A DNA stretch of 64,000 nucleotides from Chrysogorgia sp. JL179-B06 (Eukaryota; Cnidaria; Anthozoa; Scleralcyonacea; Chrysogorgiidae), in contig JAYKKM010000147.1 of assembly GCA_035772405.1 (NCBI GenBank), positions 372,001 to 436,000 on the forward strand, written 5' to 3'. Each line of letters opens with the position of its first letter. Position 1 is the stretch's first letter. A program made the position numbers and the translations under genes. Below are positions 21,373 through 56,668 of this stretch, piece after piece. Under the pieces are notes generated by a model, which was given only the letters and a program-made list of their open reading frames with translations, was not told the origin of the DNA and ran no database searches.

Positions 21373-22955
21373 TTCGACTTTGTTGGAAAACAAGCCTTGA
21401 TGTGTTTCCAGAATTGTTTTGGATCGTTCACTTGCTCATATAAGATGTTTTTATTGTACCTCGATTTACCTTATCATGTTTGTTACTGTATTTCGTAACC
21501 GTTTATAATTTGACCAGTCATTTTCGCCATTTGACTTTCTTGCACGCTTAAGACAATAATCACGCTCCCTCACTTTTTGCCTTATTTCACTATTCATCCA
21601 TTGACAACCCTTTCCTCTCACTGTTTTTTTGTTTAATGGGCGCATGATTGTCAACGATCGATGTAAACAAGTTCTTGAAAATACACCAGGCATTGTTTAG
21701 GTTTAACTCAGAAAGCACGTGGTCCCAAGGGGAATTGTGTAAGTCTTTCTTGAATTCTAATATATTATACTTGGAATAATCACGGCAGTAAATTTTTCTC
21801 GGCTTAAACTTCATAAAATGTAGTTTTCTTACAACTACCGTTAAATCATGATCACTAAAGGAATTTGCTTCCACTATGGCTTTTTCTATTCTGTTCGGGT
21901 GAGTCGTTGCTATAATATCGATTAAGGTTTTCGAAGTTGATGTTGTTCTTGTCGGTTGGTCAATTACTTGCTTAAATCCGTTCAGGTTAATCTTTAATTT
22001 CCTAGCTTTTGGTCGTTCTTTATCAGATAATTACAATTTAAATCGCCCGCAATTATCGTTTCCTTATTTTCATTGACCCCGACTTCTAACATTTCCTTAA
22101 ATTTGTTTGCGAAATTATTATCTAAATAAGCCGATGATTCTGGAGGTTTGTAGACTATATGCAAATTAGGATAGGCTTCGATGAAACTATAAACAATTCA
22201 ATCCAAATAGATAGCGCCTTTGCCAATGTAAGTCGTTTCGTAAATAACATAGAACTCCCCCACCTTTACCTTTACCCCTATCTTTTCGTACGATTTCGTA
22301 TCCATCAATTGCCAGCTGTTCGTTTAGTACACTTGAGTTGCAATGGCTTTCTGTTATCCCCAATATCTGAATATAATTACAGGTGTCTTGCATAAATATC
22401 TTTATCTTGTCAACTTTTGCGAGCAAGCCATTAATATTTTGGTGAAATATTTTCAGGCCCTGCTTTCCAACAAAGGTGTTTAAGTTAAAAGGTGACTGGC
22501 TGTTGTTAACATCTGGAGACGAACCTTCGGCTTCACTCGGGTAGCATACATTGGAGCAGTAGAGCTTTTCCACACCGTTCTCGTATCGATCTTTGAGCCA
22601 TTTGAAGTGGGATATCCCGTCACAAACACTAAACATTTCTCTGCTCTGGTTCTTAATTCTAATCGTTTTCAGACAGATTTTACAGGAAAGAGCCGAAGGA
22701 CGACTTGGACCAGGACATAATTCGATGTCGCCAGCCAGCAATAAAAGCATCTGAACATGTACCGGTTTCTGACATATAGACCTCTTTCTTGTTTGAATTG
22801 CCAAATTGAAGGATATATAAATGTCTCCTTCGACTCAAGCAACTCTCCAGGTCGTTCTTCGTAACATATGGAGTTTGCATTTTTAAAACAGGGACGTTTT
22901 ATGGTTAAAATGACAAATAGTGTCAGAGCTAGTCTGTGTGCGATCGCCATGACTG
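21373..22955 (-). pseudogene. CR1/L2-like LINE 5' portion (N-terminal region and endonuclease)
   Basis: On the minus strand, 22,187-22,804 begins MAIQTRKRSICQKPVHVQML, then LLAGDIELCPGP and a Cys-rich segment (CKICLKT...CSNVCYPSEAE). It continues into the endonuclease (GLKIFHQNINGLLAKVDKIK; ILGITESHCN; GGGVLCYLRNDL). Later blocks 21,466-21,874 have SDHDLTVVVRKLHF and VRGKGCQWMNSEIRQKVRER. The copy ends at 21,373 in the linker (DPKQFWKHIKACFP), again before the RT. It lies within the minisatellite, which resumes at 22,981. Confidence 0.75.
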
Positions 22956-22980
22956 AATTTAAATAGGTTTATTACCTATA

Positions 22981-23285
22981 GCTACCGTCTGTTACCATCT
23001 GCACCATCTACCATCCGTCATACTCTCCATCTATTCTAAGTCCCCTACCATCTGTTACCGTCTGTTACCATCTGCATCCATCTGCTATGATCTGTAACTA
23101 CCTGATACCGTCTGTTACCATCTGTACCATCGGTAGCATCTGCCATACTCTCCATCTATTCTAAGTCCCCTACCATCTGCTACCATCTACTCCCATCTGC
23201 TACCGTCTGTTACCATCTGTTACCATGTGCTACCGTATTGACAATCTGTTACTATCTCCTACCGTCTGTTACCATCTGCTATCCG
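22981..23285 (+). repeat. Minisatellite, second block
   Basis: Same CTGTTACCAT words and CTCCATCTATTCTAAGTCCC boundary as at 20.0-21.4 kb. The LINE piece appears to be inserted between the blocks. Confidence 0.85.
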
Positions 23286-23654
23286 ATGGCTATACAGGAC
23301 ATACCTCCATGGCACCACACATCCCCATAGCCTTAACGAACGTTTTTCATTTATTTAATTTCCTACAAGATTTTTTTGTTTTTAGTCTGCAAGGAACTTT
23401 ATTGATTAGCTCATGCCATAACTTTCATTAATTTTCACGTTTTTGTTTCCTTATACCGCTTATTCCCACCGATAGTCCTTTACTAGTTTTCCCTCTAGAC
23501 AGTCTGTTTGCTGATGAACTGTAAAAATAGTAATAGCAATTAAAAAAGAACAATTATCAGTTTCTTTATCTACCGCGTCCATTTGATTGGCTACTTTCAA
23601 TTTGTGTCACCCTATTGGCATAATATATACGCTCTATATTTATTTAATTTCGTC

Positions 23655-23695
23655 TTATATTCTGATGAAGAGACCCGCTCGAAACGTCAGTATAA
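23655..23695 (+). ncRNA. Hammerhead-ribozyme-like motif 1
   Basis: Core CTGATGA (23,662-23,668), stem II GAG/CTC (670-672 with 678-680, loop ACCCG), GAAA (681-684) and GTC (686-688, expected cut after C688). Stem I pairs TTATATT (23,655-661) with AGTATAA (23,689-695), seven pairs including one G-U. One extra A (669) sits between CTGATGA and stem II, and stem III is almost absent (GAAACGTC), so activity may need pairing of two copies through ACGT. Hammerheads of this kind are known from Penelope-like elements. Confidence 0.5.
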
Positions 23696-23799
23696 TATTT
23701 CGTTGCTAAAAATCTCGGAAGTTCACCATCTTTTTACTTTACTATATATTCAAAAAACTGCCAACGCAGCACTCTTTTTTTTACAATCATAGTAAAACA

Positions 23800-24055
23800 A
23801 TTTAAGCCCCCTCCCACAAAGTGACTACATATTTAGGGGGTCCGGGGAATTTTCCGCCAGAAAATATTTGAATTTAGGGTCTCTGAAATGGCTTTCCTGC
23901 ATTTTGAGAGTACTTGGAGTAAAATCTAAAGACCACAAATCACTTTTTTGTAGTGTATCCATTATTTTTAAGAAAAAAAATAATAATGGCCCCCTCGGCC
24001 CATGGGCCCCGGTGCGGCGCACCGTTTGCACACCCGTAGTGCCGCCACTGATTCT
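23800..24055 (-). mobile_element. hAT-type element end, truncated
   Basis: Read on the minus strand it starts CAGTGGCGGCACTACGGGTG then TGCAAACGGTGCGCCGCACC, a typical hAT terminus. The other end is not clear, so this is likely one truncated end. Confidence 0.5.
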
Positions 24056-24284
24056 TGTAAGTTGTAACATATAATTCTAACGTATAATTCTAATTGTAAC
24101 GTATATTCTTGTAAACACTTTAATATTCCACGAGTTGCATGACATGAAACAGTGTAATACCTAATCTTAATTAGCCATCCATAACTAAACTATCTTTAAT
24201 TTATACTTTTTAATTGTGTTTGGTTGAGCATGCAATATGTTTGCTTTTGTTCGTAGGTATAATCTTATGGGGTATCGTGGATCC

Positions 24285-24378
24285 GTTGTTAGGATCAGGG
24301 TTAGGTTAAGATTAGGTTTAAGGTTAGGATTATTTTAGGGTTAGGATTAGGTTTATGTTTAGGGTTAGGATTTGGTTC
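24285..24378 (+). repeat. Degenerate TTAGGG-like repeat
   Basis: About a dozen variants of TTAGGG/TTAGGT/TTAGGAT (for example AGGGTTAGGATTAGG). TTAGGG is the ancestral animal telomere repeat, so this may be an interstitial telomere-like tract or simply a diverged microsatellite. Confidence 0.55.
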
Positions 24379-24497
24379 AGTATGAATTCACTATATCCCA
24401 TGAAGTACTTACCCATTTGTTGTCCGTATCCGCTGGACACGAATACCTGATGCCGATTTTTCCCAACTGGCTTTCAAAATGCAAAATGTATAATACA

Positions 24498-24905
24498 GTA
24501 GAACCCCCTCGTTATTACGGCCACTTTTTTTGTCCCGGCAAAACGCCAATACATTTCCTTATAAAAATACCCCGCCGTTAATACGGCCAACGGCCACATT
24601 GTAAAATCCGAACGTTAACAATAACCCCGTTTATACGGCCACTCGACAAGTGACAAACGGAAATATATCTTGAGACAAAAGACTTACTAGATGTCATGTT
24701 ATAAAGTTTCAGATAAGCAGCAAAGTTTTCAACATGCTTTGTGTGTCTTTTTCTTGTTTCATCTCTTACAGAAAGACTATTTTCAATGTCCAAAAGGTTC
24801 TTTAGCAGTTTGAATAAAAACTGTCATGACATCACTTGAAAGAGAACAGCCATGAAATTTGACCCTAACCCGTTAATACGGCCAAATTGTTATGACTGTA
24901 CAATG
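24498..24905. mobile_element. pogo/Tigger-like element remnant
   Basis: TA followed by CAGTAGAACCCCCTCGTTAT resembles pogo-class termini. CGTTAATACGGCCA-like subterminal words recur at 24,574, 24,628 and 24,870. The other terminus is not clear. Confidence 0.45.
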
Positions 24906-26815
24906 ATATAGTAATTAAATACGTACAATCTAGTGCGATCGCATACTCACCTGTGAATTATAGAAAGGAAAACCGATACATGCACGTGTATTTATTTACA
25001 CTGTTCATTCCAAAATAAGATAAATGATTGAAATATTTTCTGCCAAGTCTTTATATATGTGCTGTAATGCAACCTGTGGCATTTGACATGTATTTGGACG
25101 TTGTTATCTATTCTGAGGTGAGACCGGCATTCAGTACTTAAATTTAAGGCAACGACGTTGCAGATTTTTCCACCTACATATAATGATTGAACATTATATC
25201 AACTTTAACAGTTGTATTGTATGTTCAGTTATAAAAAGTTTAGTTCTCTTCGTTTGGCCGCTTATGCGGCATCTGACAATGAATATATAACAGCCGAATA
25301 TATCTTTATTCAACGTGCAGGTACGATGACTATCAAATCCGATGATTATTAACTGACTAAAAAGCAAACAGTCTCACTTGTTACCGTTATTTCAGTCGTT
25401 AGACAAAGATACAAGACGAGTTTAATACAAATAGTACATAAATGTGTTGAACAAATCGAACAAATAAGCGAACAAATCATGCATATCATCGAAGAAAAAT
25501 ATCGATCAGTGAACAATAACATCGCTATATGAAGATGTGATGTACAAGACTACATGTAATATTACGAATACTTTTTCAGCTGCGGTAATAATTCTTTACT
25601 CTAGAATATCTATTGAACACGATGTGCGGGTACTTACATTCTGTAATGTAGAACTCCACTGAGCGAACTGAAACTAAACATTATAATTTACGAGTTAATT
25701 TATTCCGCTTGCACACGTTCTCTCATTTGAAATTCAAGCACGTTTAATTAATTTTATGTAGCTGATGTTTTAAGTGGTACTTGAACATTCGGTTTTGATT
25801 TTTCATCGCTAATCATATATAGGGCAAAATTACTCGAATATGATTGGCTAATGAGGAGGGCTTTTTTTCTAATTATTCAGGGCAAGACTTGTTCTCTTAA
25901 GTCGATGTTTGACTCAATAAAGTTCGGTTGAAATGTAACGTTACTTTCAGTAAACTGTATAGTTGTTTTTCACGCTTGGCTTTGACATTTAGCTGGCTTC
26001 CTCATGTTGTTCGCGTGTGTAACTAACTTATTTATGAATAAATTTTGCCCTCGATATGATTACATGGTTTCTCGTAAAATTAAGGTTTAATAACACTTTC
26101 AGGAGTTGACGTCGTCGCCATGTTTTTCCGCATTTACCCATAATTCTTGCGGCCATAACAAAACAAATAACTCATTTGTGAATCAAAAGCTATAAATAGC
26201 AACCCGACACAATGCTATTTCACTTGTGTTTTCAAAGTTTCACAAAAAACACGCGTTTAAAACACGTTAATTTTCCTCGGCCCCATGCAATTACCTATAC
26301 AAATACCGAGCCAAATAACTAACTTCACGTAATATTAAACTTAAATTATAAATTTAAGGCTGCCAAATGTTGAACTTATTTTCTCAATTTTGACCATTTT
26401 GCATGGCAGCCATTAATGTGTTGTTGTCATGACATTTCTGAAAAGAAGCTCAACGTTTGCATGCAGTCAACGATCTGCAAATTGAAATACGTACGTAGAA
26501 CGGAAAAGTATGAGGTATATGCGTACTCGTATCTTGACAAAGGGGCTTGCCACATGGTAGTACCGACAGGTAAATACCGTAAATTCCGAGTACGGGTGGT
26601 CCGTTTTAGCGGCCAAATTCAAACATGGCCGATTAATTTATTTCTAAGTACATGTATGTGAATGCGCAACTGCATATTTTTGAGCTCCTCCATATATTTG
26701 ATATTTTGTCTGTTTTATTTTGTGTACGACAACCTATCTTTATAATTAATTTACCTGAACTTGTGAGGTGCAATACTATGTTGACTTATTCACGAAATAC
26801 TGTTATTTAGGTCAA
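24906..26815. other. No gene seen
   Basis: AT-rich, without supportable exons. The open frame at 26,416-26,661 shows no domain, no conserved-looking pattern and no splice context. Confidence 0.4.
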
Positions 26816-26982
26816 AATAATAAACAATTATTGGACGAGGTTGAGCAAAATATCGTGATTTATTAGTGGCGAGCATATCAATTATTTGTCGATGCCGAAG
26901 GCAGAGGCAAATAATTGATCTGCAAGCCACTGATAAATCACGATATTTTGCGATAGCCGAGTTCAATAATTGTTTTATCATT
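26816..26982. mobile_element. Foldback element FB1 (AATAATAAACAATTATTG ends)
   Basis: Near-palindromic: AATAATAAACAATTATTGGA at the left is mirrored by CAATAATTGTTTTATCATT at the right. Inner arms contain ATATCGTGATTTAT and ATAAATCACGATAT around a CCGAAGGC centre. Confidence 0.75.
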
Positions 26983-27140
26983 CACCGTCGCAAGTTTAAC
27001 TTTAGACGTCAATAGCTCAGCTTCACTCAATCCTTTTTCTTGTAAATACCCTCGAAATAGGTTTAAAGCAACTTTGGTTGCCTTTTTTGTGTTTTCGGCG
27101 TCCTTTTCCTCAAGTAAAGACGACAAATCGCTTTTTCAAT
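26983..27140 (-). pseudogene. Crypton-like recombinase N-terminal domain fragment 1
   Basis: The minus frame reads LSSLLEEKDAENTKKATKVA then LNLFRGYLQEKGLSEAELLT. This helical pattern (EKD-x-NTKK-T-x-A...F-x-x-YL-x-EK) is the SAM-like core-binding domain found in Crypton tyrosine recombinases and derived host proteins. The fragment ends where FB1 starts, after KLATV. Confidence 0.55.
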
Positions 27141-27275
27141 TCAAGCTGACGAATCATTTTCCATGTGCGCATGCTCAATAAAGTATTTGCACCAGTTATT
27201 TGCAGCTGAATCGATATTTGCACGCAGTTATTTGCAGGTAAATCAACCAATCAAAACAGTAGAAATATTAAAGTG

Positions 27276-27442
27276 AATGATAATAAACAATTATTGAATG
27301 AGGTTGAGCATGATATCGAGAATTATCAAGGACGAGGTTTGTGTTATCCACCGAAGCCGAAGGCTGAGGCGGATAACACAAACCGAGGCCTTGATAATTC
27401 TCGATATCATGCGAAAACCGAATCCAATAATTGTTTTATTAT
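27276..27442. mobile_element. Foldback element FB2
   Basis: Ends as in FB1. The arms share GAGCATGATATCGAGAATTA and its inverse; centre CACCGAAGCCGAAGGCTGAGG. Confidence 0.8.
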
Positions 27443-27660
27443 ATATTCAAAAACAAGAAGCAAAGAACAACACCAGTGGAATAGAAAGCTGCCAGCTCGA
27501 TGGCGTTTGTCGGATATTCTTTTTGCTTTTCGTGTAGATACTCCTCGAAAATACATTTAAACAGTTTTGTTGCTCTCTTCGTGCTTTTACTATCTTTCTC
27601 TGAGAGCAACGTCGAAATTTCTTCTTCGTTTAACGATGGAAACCGGCTGAAAGCCATTTT
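27443..27660 (-). pseudogene. Crypton-like recombinase N-terminal domain fragment 2
   Basis: The minus frame starts MAFSRFPSLNEEEISTLLSE, then KDSKSTKRATKLFKCIFEEY and LHEKQKEYPTNAIELAAF. Same core-binding domain as fragment 1, with a plausible start codon at 27,658. The domain breaks off as FB2 begins. Confidence 0.6.
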
Positions 27661-27736
27661 GTTTACTCTTCGAAAATATTTAGTTTTGGCGGGATTTTTA
27701 GCAAGCTGCCGACCGCGCTGGGGGCTTGGGTTCGAC

Positions 27737-27769
27737 AGCGTGCAATAATACCAGGTATTATTGCACGCT
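27737..27769. repeat. Perfect 33-bp palindrome
   Basis: AGCGTGCAATAATACC, a central A, then the exact inverse. It lies upstream of Crypton-like fragment 2. Confidence 0.8.
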
Positions 27770-27921
27770 GACACGTCAGCAGCTGAAATAACGCGTCAGC
27801 TTCCAGATACGGAGAATTAGCAGGGGCGTTTTGACCAATCACGAACGAGAATAAAGTTTGAATATATAATAAGAGACATTATTATAACAACAGACAGAAT
27901 AATTTATATAATAACAGACAG

Positions 27922-28128
27922 AATTAAATGTGGATGATGGATGATAATAAACAATTATTGGATTCGGTTTTCGCATGATATCGAGAATTATCAAGGCCTC
28001 GGTTTGTGTTATCCACCTCAGCCTTCGGCTTCGGTGGATAACACAAACCTCGTCCTTGATAATTCTCGATATCATGCTCAACCTCATTCAATAATTGTTT
28101 ATTATCATCCATCATCCACATTTAATTC
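27922..28128. mobile_element. Foldback element FB3, inverted relative to FB2
   Basis: The central 168 bp is the reverse complement of FB2 with few changes. The palindrome here extends outward to TTAAATGTGGATGATGGATG and its inverse. Confidence 0.8.
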
Positions 28129-28176
28129 TGAAGCAAAAGCGAGACCGCATATTTGGACCTCCATAACTTCTGGACA

Positions 28177-28515
28177 TTAAAGTGCCTATATCACTTGTGG
28201 GATCTTTACATATTTATAGTAATTGGAACATTCTAAGAAGATTTGTACTATATCTTCTCAGGCGAAAATTTCATCTTCATGGACTTTTTTGCAGTTAAAG
28301 TTACCGGATATGACATCAAAGGAGGAAATGCAAATCAGTTTTCTTTTGTTTCTTGCTTCAAAAATTCCTCCTTTGATGTCATATCCGGTAACTTTAACTG
28401 CAAAAAAGTCCATGAAGATGAAATTTTCGCCTGAGAAGATATATTACAAATCTTCTTAGAATGTTCCAATTACTATAAATATGTAAAGATCCCACAAGTG
28501 ATATAGGCACTTTAA
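28177..28515. mobile_element. Palindrome with 152-bp near-identical arms
   Basis: Left arm 28,177-28,328 and right arm 28,364-28,515 are near-perfect reverse complements around a spacer of about 35 bp. Outer ends read TTAAAGTGCCTATATCACTT and its inverse. The left flank is CTGGACA and the right flank CAAATATAG. Non-coding. Confidence 0.85.
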
Positions 28516-29080
28516 CAAATATAGTCACTCTCCGATCAAACAAAAGAAATTAACAAATATAGTCTCTTTAAAAATTATTTAAAATCAAGATACTTTGTCG
28601 CTCTCCAGAACACATTCAATACTGATATTATATCTACCTGGCGCTCAATATGTTTAAATTGTAATTCTGTCAGAGACCTTGAATCGCAGAACTTCAGTAT
28701 TTGTTGTTAATATTAACTGTGCGTGCGTACGTGAGTGTGTGTGTTAGTATAATGTATTTGTTGTAATAAGTGATATAATAAGCGTATCACAGGCTGTGAT
28801 ATAGTAATATGTAAATGTTATAGTTATATATGTAATGTATTATGTATGTTTGTTAATTCTTAGGGTAAGACACCATGACTAGGGCTGAACATCCCTGTTG
28901 TGTCTTGCCTTGTGTATGTAAACACGAAAACAAATTAAAAATACTGTCACAAACACCTGCATAATTGCTGTTCTTAAATAAGGGTAACAGTTTGCCAAAC
29001 ACAATAAAAAATACACAGCTAATTTATAAGTAGTTGCAAAATTTTACTATTAATAACATTTCTGTTCTGAACACGCAATT
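28516..29080. other. Likely LINE 3' untranslated tail, no gene
   Basis: It contains a TGTG-rich stretch (28,719-28,746) and a terminal hairpin GGTAAGACACCATGAC...GTTGTGTCTTGCC (28,863-28,911), as in many LINE 3' ends. Confidence 0.35.
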
Positions 29081-29091
29081 AATTCATGCGA

Positions 29092-29165
29092 GTGACGTCA
29101 TAACAAACAAAAGTAATGACGTCGCTCCTGTAGCTCGCGCAACGGAAGCAATTAATGATGTCATC
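29092..29165. promoter_or_regulatory. Clustered CRE-like sites upstream of the small membrane protein gene
   Basis: GTGACGTCATAA (29,092), ATGACGTCGC (29,117) and ATGATGTCATC (29,157) are full or near matches to the CREB/ATF site TGACGTCA, about 120-190 bp before the start codon. Confidence 0.45.
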
Positions 29166-29281
29166 AAAGGGAAACATTATTAGCTTCATTGGTGTTTATA
29201 TCACTGTGGTTACATTGCGATTACGTGTTATCATTTGAAAGTATAAATTTGTGAGAAAATTGATTTGGGAAATATTTCAAC

Positions 29282-29674
29282 ATGGGATACGTGAAGAATA
29301 TTTGTATTGGAGCGGCAGTTGTTGGTTCGGCTTTTGCTGGGTATTTCTTGTACAAGAAATTGGTCAAATTGTACCAGGATGAAACTATAAGTACGCCGAG
29401 CATGTCAGAAGAGGACACAAATCAAGTGGTGAGTGAGGCGTCGGTAGAAAGACTACATTCTCAAAGATGAAATCTCATTTAGTTTTGTTTATTTTATTTA
29501 TGATAGAATATCAACGACAATCATTCAGTTCAAGAGCCTGGAGCTAGTTGCTGCTACAAAGTGAACTCATCAAAGGATGTGAAAACGGTCCCTAAAAGTG
29601 GACAAGCAGTTAAGAGAAAGTCCTCAAAGGCTGAAACTGGCTACATGGGACTTCGCAAGGGATTCTTGCTTTAA
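29282..29674 (+). CDS. Small two-exon membrane protein (about 104 aa)
   Basis: Exon 1 (29,282-29,428) begins MGYVKNICIGAAVVGSAFAG and ends DTNQV at a GTGAGT donor. Exon 2 (29,507-29,674) follows a TGATAG acceptor, keeps phase 0, and ends GYMGLRKGFLL. Residues 7-25 form a single transmembrane helix, followed by YKKLVKLYQ, an acidic Ser-rich part and a Lys-rich tail (SGQAVKRKSSKA). The short N-terminus and downstream positive charge predict the tail in the cytosol. No family recognised. The 3' region is AT-rich and ATTAAA near 29,844 could serve as a polyadenylation signal. Confidence 0.65.
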
Positions 29675-29699
29675 TGTTGTATATAGTCATTGCTTTTTG

Positions 29700-30610
29700 T
29701 TGAAACTGACTTTAAGTACAAGACCAACGTAAAACGTTGTATAAGGTAGATTAGTTTTTAAGACGATTTTAAGCATTAATTGTAAGTTAAACGTTAATTG
29801 TAAAAATGTTTTGTACATATTGTACATTTGTAATATACATACATTAAATGATAGTTTGCATAATTGAATGAATTGTTTTCAGAGCTGTTTTTTCACATGA
29901 TCATAATTGCAAACGAACCATAACATACTAGGGGGAAAGCCATATATGGTTATGGTGGCAATAAAAATTTTCCCCTGCGGCATAATACCGAAGCGCGGAA
30001 ATGACGTCAGTATGTCTGCTTGTCAACAATAGAAAGAGTCGTTTCGAAACTCTTGAGAGTCAATTTCGGTTTGTTTGTCCGAGTTTTGGTTCTATAAATA
30101 GCATTTATGCGCTCCACTATTGCAACTCAATACGTTATTAGTTCATGAAATTAACGCATGAAATTAAGTAAAACAAGCATAACAAGTTAATTTTGTTCCA
30201 TTCGAATTATGTGGCCAGAGGCGGTGCGAGCTTCGTCAAGTTAGGGGCCGGTTCGCTTTTCGGCGGGTATTTTGTGTGACAGTGGCGGATCCAGGTTGTT
30301 TCAAAAAGCACATTAAGATTTAGCAAATTGTCAGCAAGTGGTAGTGTATGTTCAGGGCGAAACCGTCCAAAAAAAAAATGACGTAAAAATGTAATTCTAT
30401 GTAAGCCCATGGAAGTGCGTTTTCCGTTTCTATCGAATTATAAAAACACGAGTGGAAATGGAAGCTTTCAGTCAATCACCGCGTACATTTTCGAAATATT
30501 AATTTATAAAAATGAATATTAACACCGCTATCGTTATATTGCGCATATTCATTTACAACTGAAAATAAAACCTTATCATTATATTCATTGCAACCCTTTG
30601 GTTATTAGAA
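29700..30610. other. 3' flank and spacer, no further gene seen
   Basis: It includes a TGACGTCA site at 30,003 and a hAT-like start CAGTGGCGGATCCAGG at 30,282, with no partner end identified. Confidence 0.35.
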
Positions 30611-30620
30611 AAACATTTAA

Positions 30621-30980
30621 GGTAGCTCGATAGTCTAAATCATGAGAAATTGCATTTTTCCGCATAAAAATGTTTGTAATGCCGATCTGAGCTTCATCGT
30701 GGTTCATTGCATAGCTCTATAGTGGTGGTCTTGTTTACTCTGAAACGTTTTATACCCTCAAAGTTTACCTGAGTGGAGAAATCGTGTTTCACTAATAAAT
30801 CCAGAAAACTAATTTGTACACAATTTCTCTAGATATATAAATGCTACAAGTGTGTAACGTTTCAATAATCAAGACCACCGCTAGAGGTATGCAATGAACC
30901 AAAATAAAGCTCAGATCTGCATTACAAAACCTTTTATGGGAAAAAATGAAATTTATCATGATTTAGATTATCGAGCCACC
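30621..30980. mobile_element. TTAA-flanked MITE (360 bp)
   Basis: GGTAGCTCGATAGTCTAAAT at the left faces the inverse of ATTTAGATTATCGAGCCACC at the right, with long imperfect arms beyond. TTAA flanks both sides (30,617-620 and 30,981-984), as for Kolobok- or piggyBac-type elements. Confidence 0.75.
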
Positions 30981-31284
30981 TTAAAGCGCATATAAATTAA
31001 TTGCTAAATTTAAACAAGTATATTCAGTGGATTAAATTCTTTATTTTAATCTTGTGGTACAAATTATGCAATAAAAACTGTAAATCGTGCAATAAATCAA
31101 GTGTTTAGTCATAATGCAACTGATCCGGTCAGCTATATTTATAATAAAGATGCGTAATAAACAAATAAAGTTATCTTGATCTACATATAACTGGAAATAG
31201 TGCAAAAGTAAAAATCCAAATAAAAATGCTGTGGAATTCAAAAACGAAGTTCATTCAATCGAACTTCCCGACTTTCCCGAGACT

Positions 31285-52793
<21,509 letters not shown>

Positions 52794-53283
52794 CTGTTAA
52801 AAGTAAAAATGTTTTCCTCGTTAAACGGTCGTCTGCAATTATTATATATACCCGTTCCATGCATCCTCGCTCTTGTATAAGAATTCATCAGGAATTTTCT
52901 AATTCACAAAGATACATTAGATTTTAACTTAATCAGGGATCTGTATTACAACGTGGGATGGATGTGAATAGCCATTACTTTTTCTACAATACATTAACCC
53001 CAATATCGTACAATCTTTACCAGTAACGTTGGACACCTCTCAACCCAACTCTCTCATGCCTCACTCATTCAAACTCCCTCTCTCTATATAAACGCCACCA
53101 GAGTTTCCTCTCAATTGTCTAATTGATACGCTCCTCCTTTCTCACAATTACATGGACGTATACCACCGCACTTGTATCTCCACTACCCGTTGTATCAAAA
53201 ACTCCGTCTCTTCCTTACAACCTCCTTCTTATAATTCAGCATTCACATTCCTTTCCAGAAACTTATATGCCCTATATATTCCC

Positions 53284-55997
<2,714 letters not shown>

Positions 55998-56427
55998 AAT
56001 TGGTCGCGGGTTCAATTCCTACCGGAAGGCCGCTAAGTTGCATTTTTCGCAACTGGTCCCGGTTTGGTCTTAAAATGTATGTATTCCAACACTCGAAATT
56101 TTCCTTCACCATAAATTCTTTCAACATGTAGTTTGATCGAGTGAAATGCCAACTATTACCTATAATATACGCAGAATCTTATCCCGGCATTACCACCATA
56201 TATACAGAACTCGTGACTAGGCTCTCGGCAACGGCTTCCGTAGCTCAGTGGTCAGAGCGCTGCACTAGCAATCGCAGGGTCGCGGGTTCAATTCCTACCG
56301 GAAGGCCGCTAAGTTGCATTTTTCGCAACTGGTCCCGGTTTGGTCTTAAAATGTATGTATTCCAACACTCGAAATTTTCCTTCACCATAAATTCTTTCAA
56401 CATGTAGTTTGATCGAGTGAAATGCCA
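55998..56427 (+). repeat. 276-bp unit, inverted (plus) orientation
   Basis: At 55,997/55,998 a truncated minus unit meets a truncated plus unit beginning in the T arm (GGTCGCGGGTTC). A complete tRNA-like sequence follows at 56,236-56,309. The next unit is cut at 56,427 by the 7.48-kb transposon. Confidence 0.85.
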
Positions 56428-56434
56428 CACTGTT

Positions 56435-56660
56435 AATTTTAGGGTGTTAATTTAGCACCAAAAGTGGTGTTAAATAAAAAGGTACAGAATAGCACCTTTT
56501 GGGGTGCTATTTTAACACCTCTATTTAAGGTGTCAATTTAGCACCTTGCGAAGTGCTAAAATAGCACCATTTTTGGTGTCATAATAACCCGGATTTAAGT
56601 GTTATTTTAGCACTTACACCTTAGTGTTAATATAGCACTTGATTATGGTGCTATTTCCCT
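56435..56660. repeat. Left subterminal GTGCTA palindrome array
   Basis: Repeated GGTGCTATTTTAACACC and GTGCTAAAATAGCACC type words, mirrored at 63,640-63,895. Confidence 0.85.
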
Positions 56661-56668
56661 TACAAAAA

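Noticed and set aside
20028..23285. CRISPR-like regularity
   Set aside because: Units vary in length, lack unique spacers and sit in eukaryotic repeat DNA.
26416..26661. 81-codon open frame
   Set aside because: No domain, no splice context and no repeat relation; length is within chance for this base composition.
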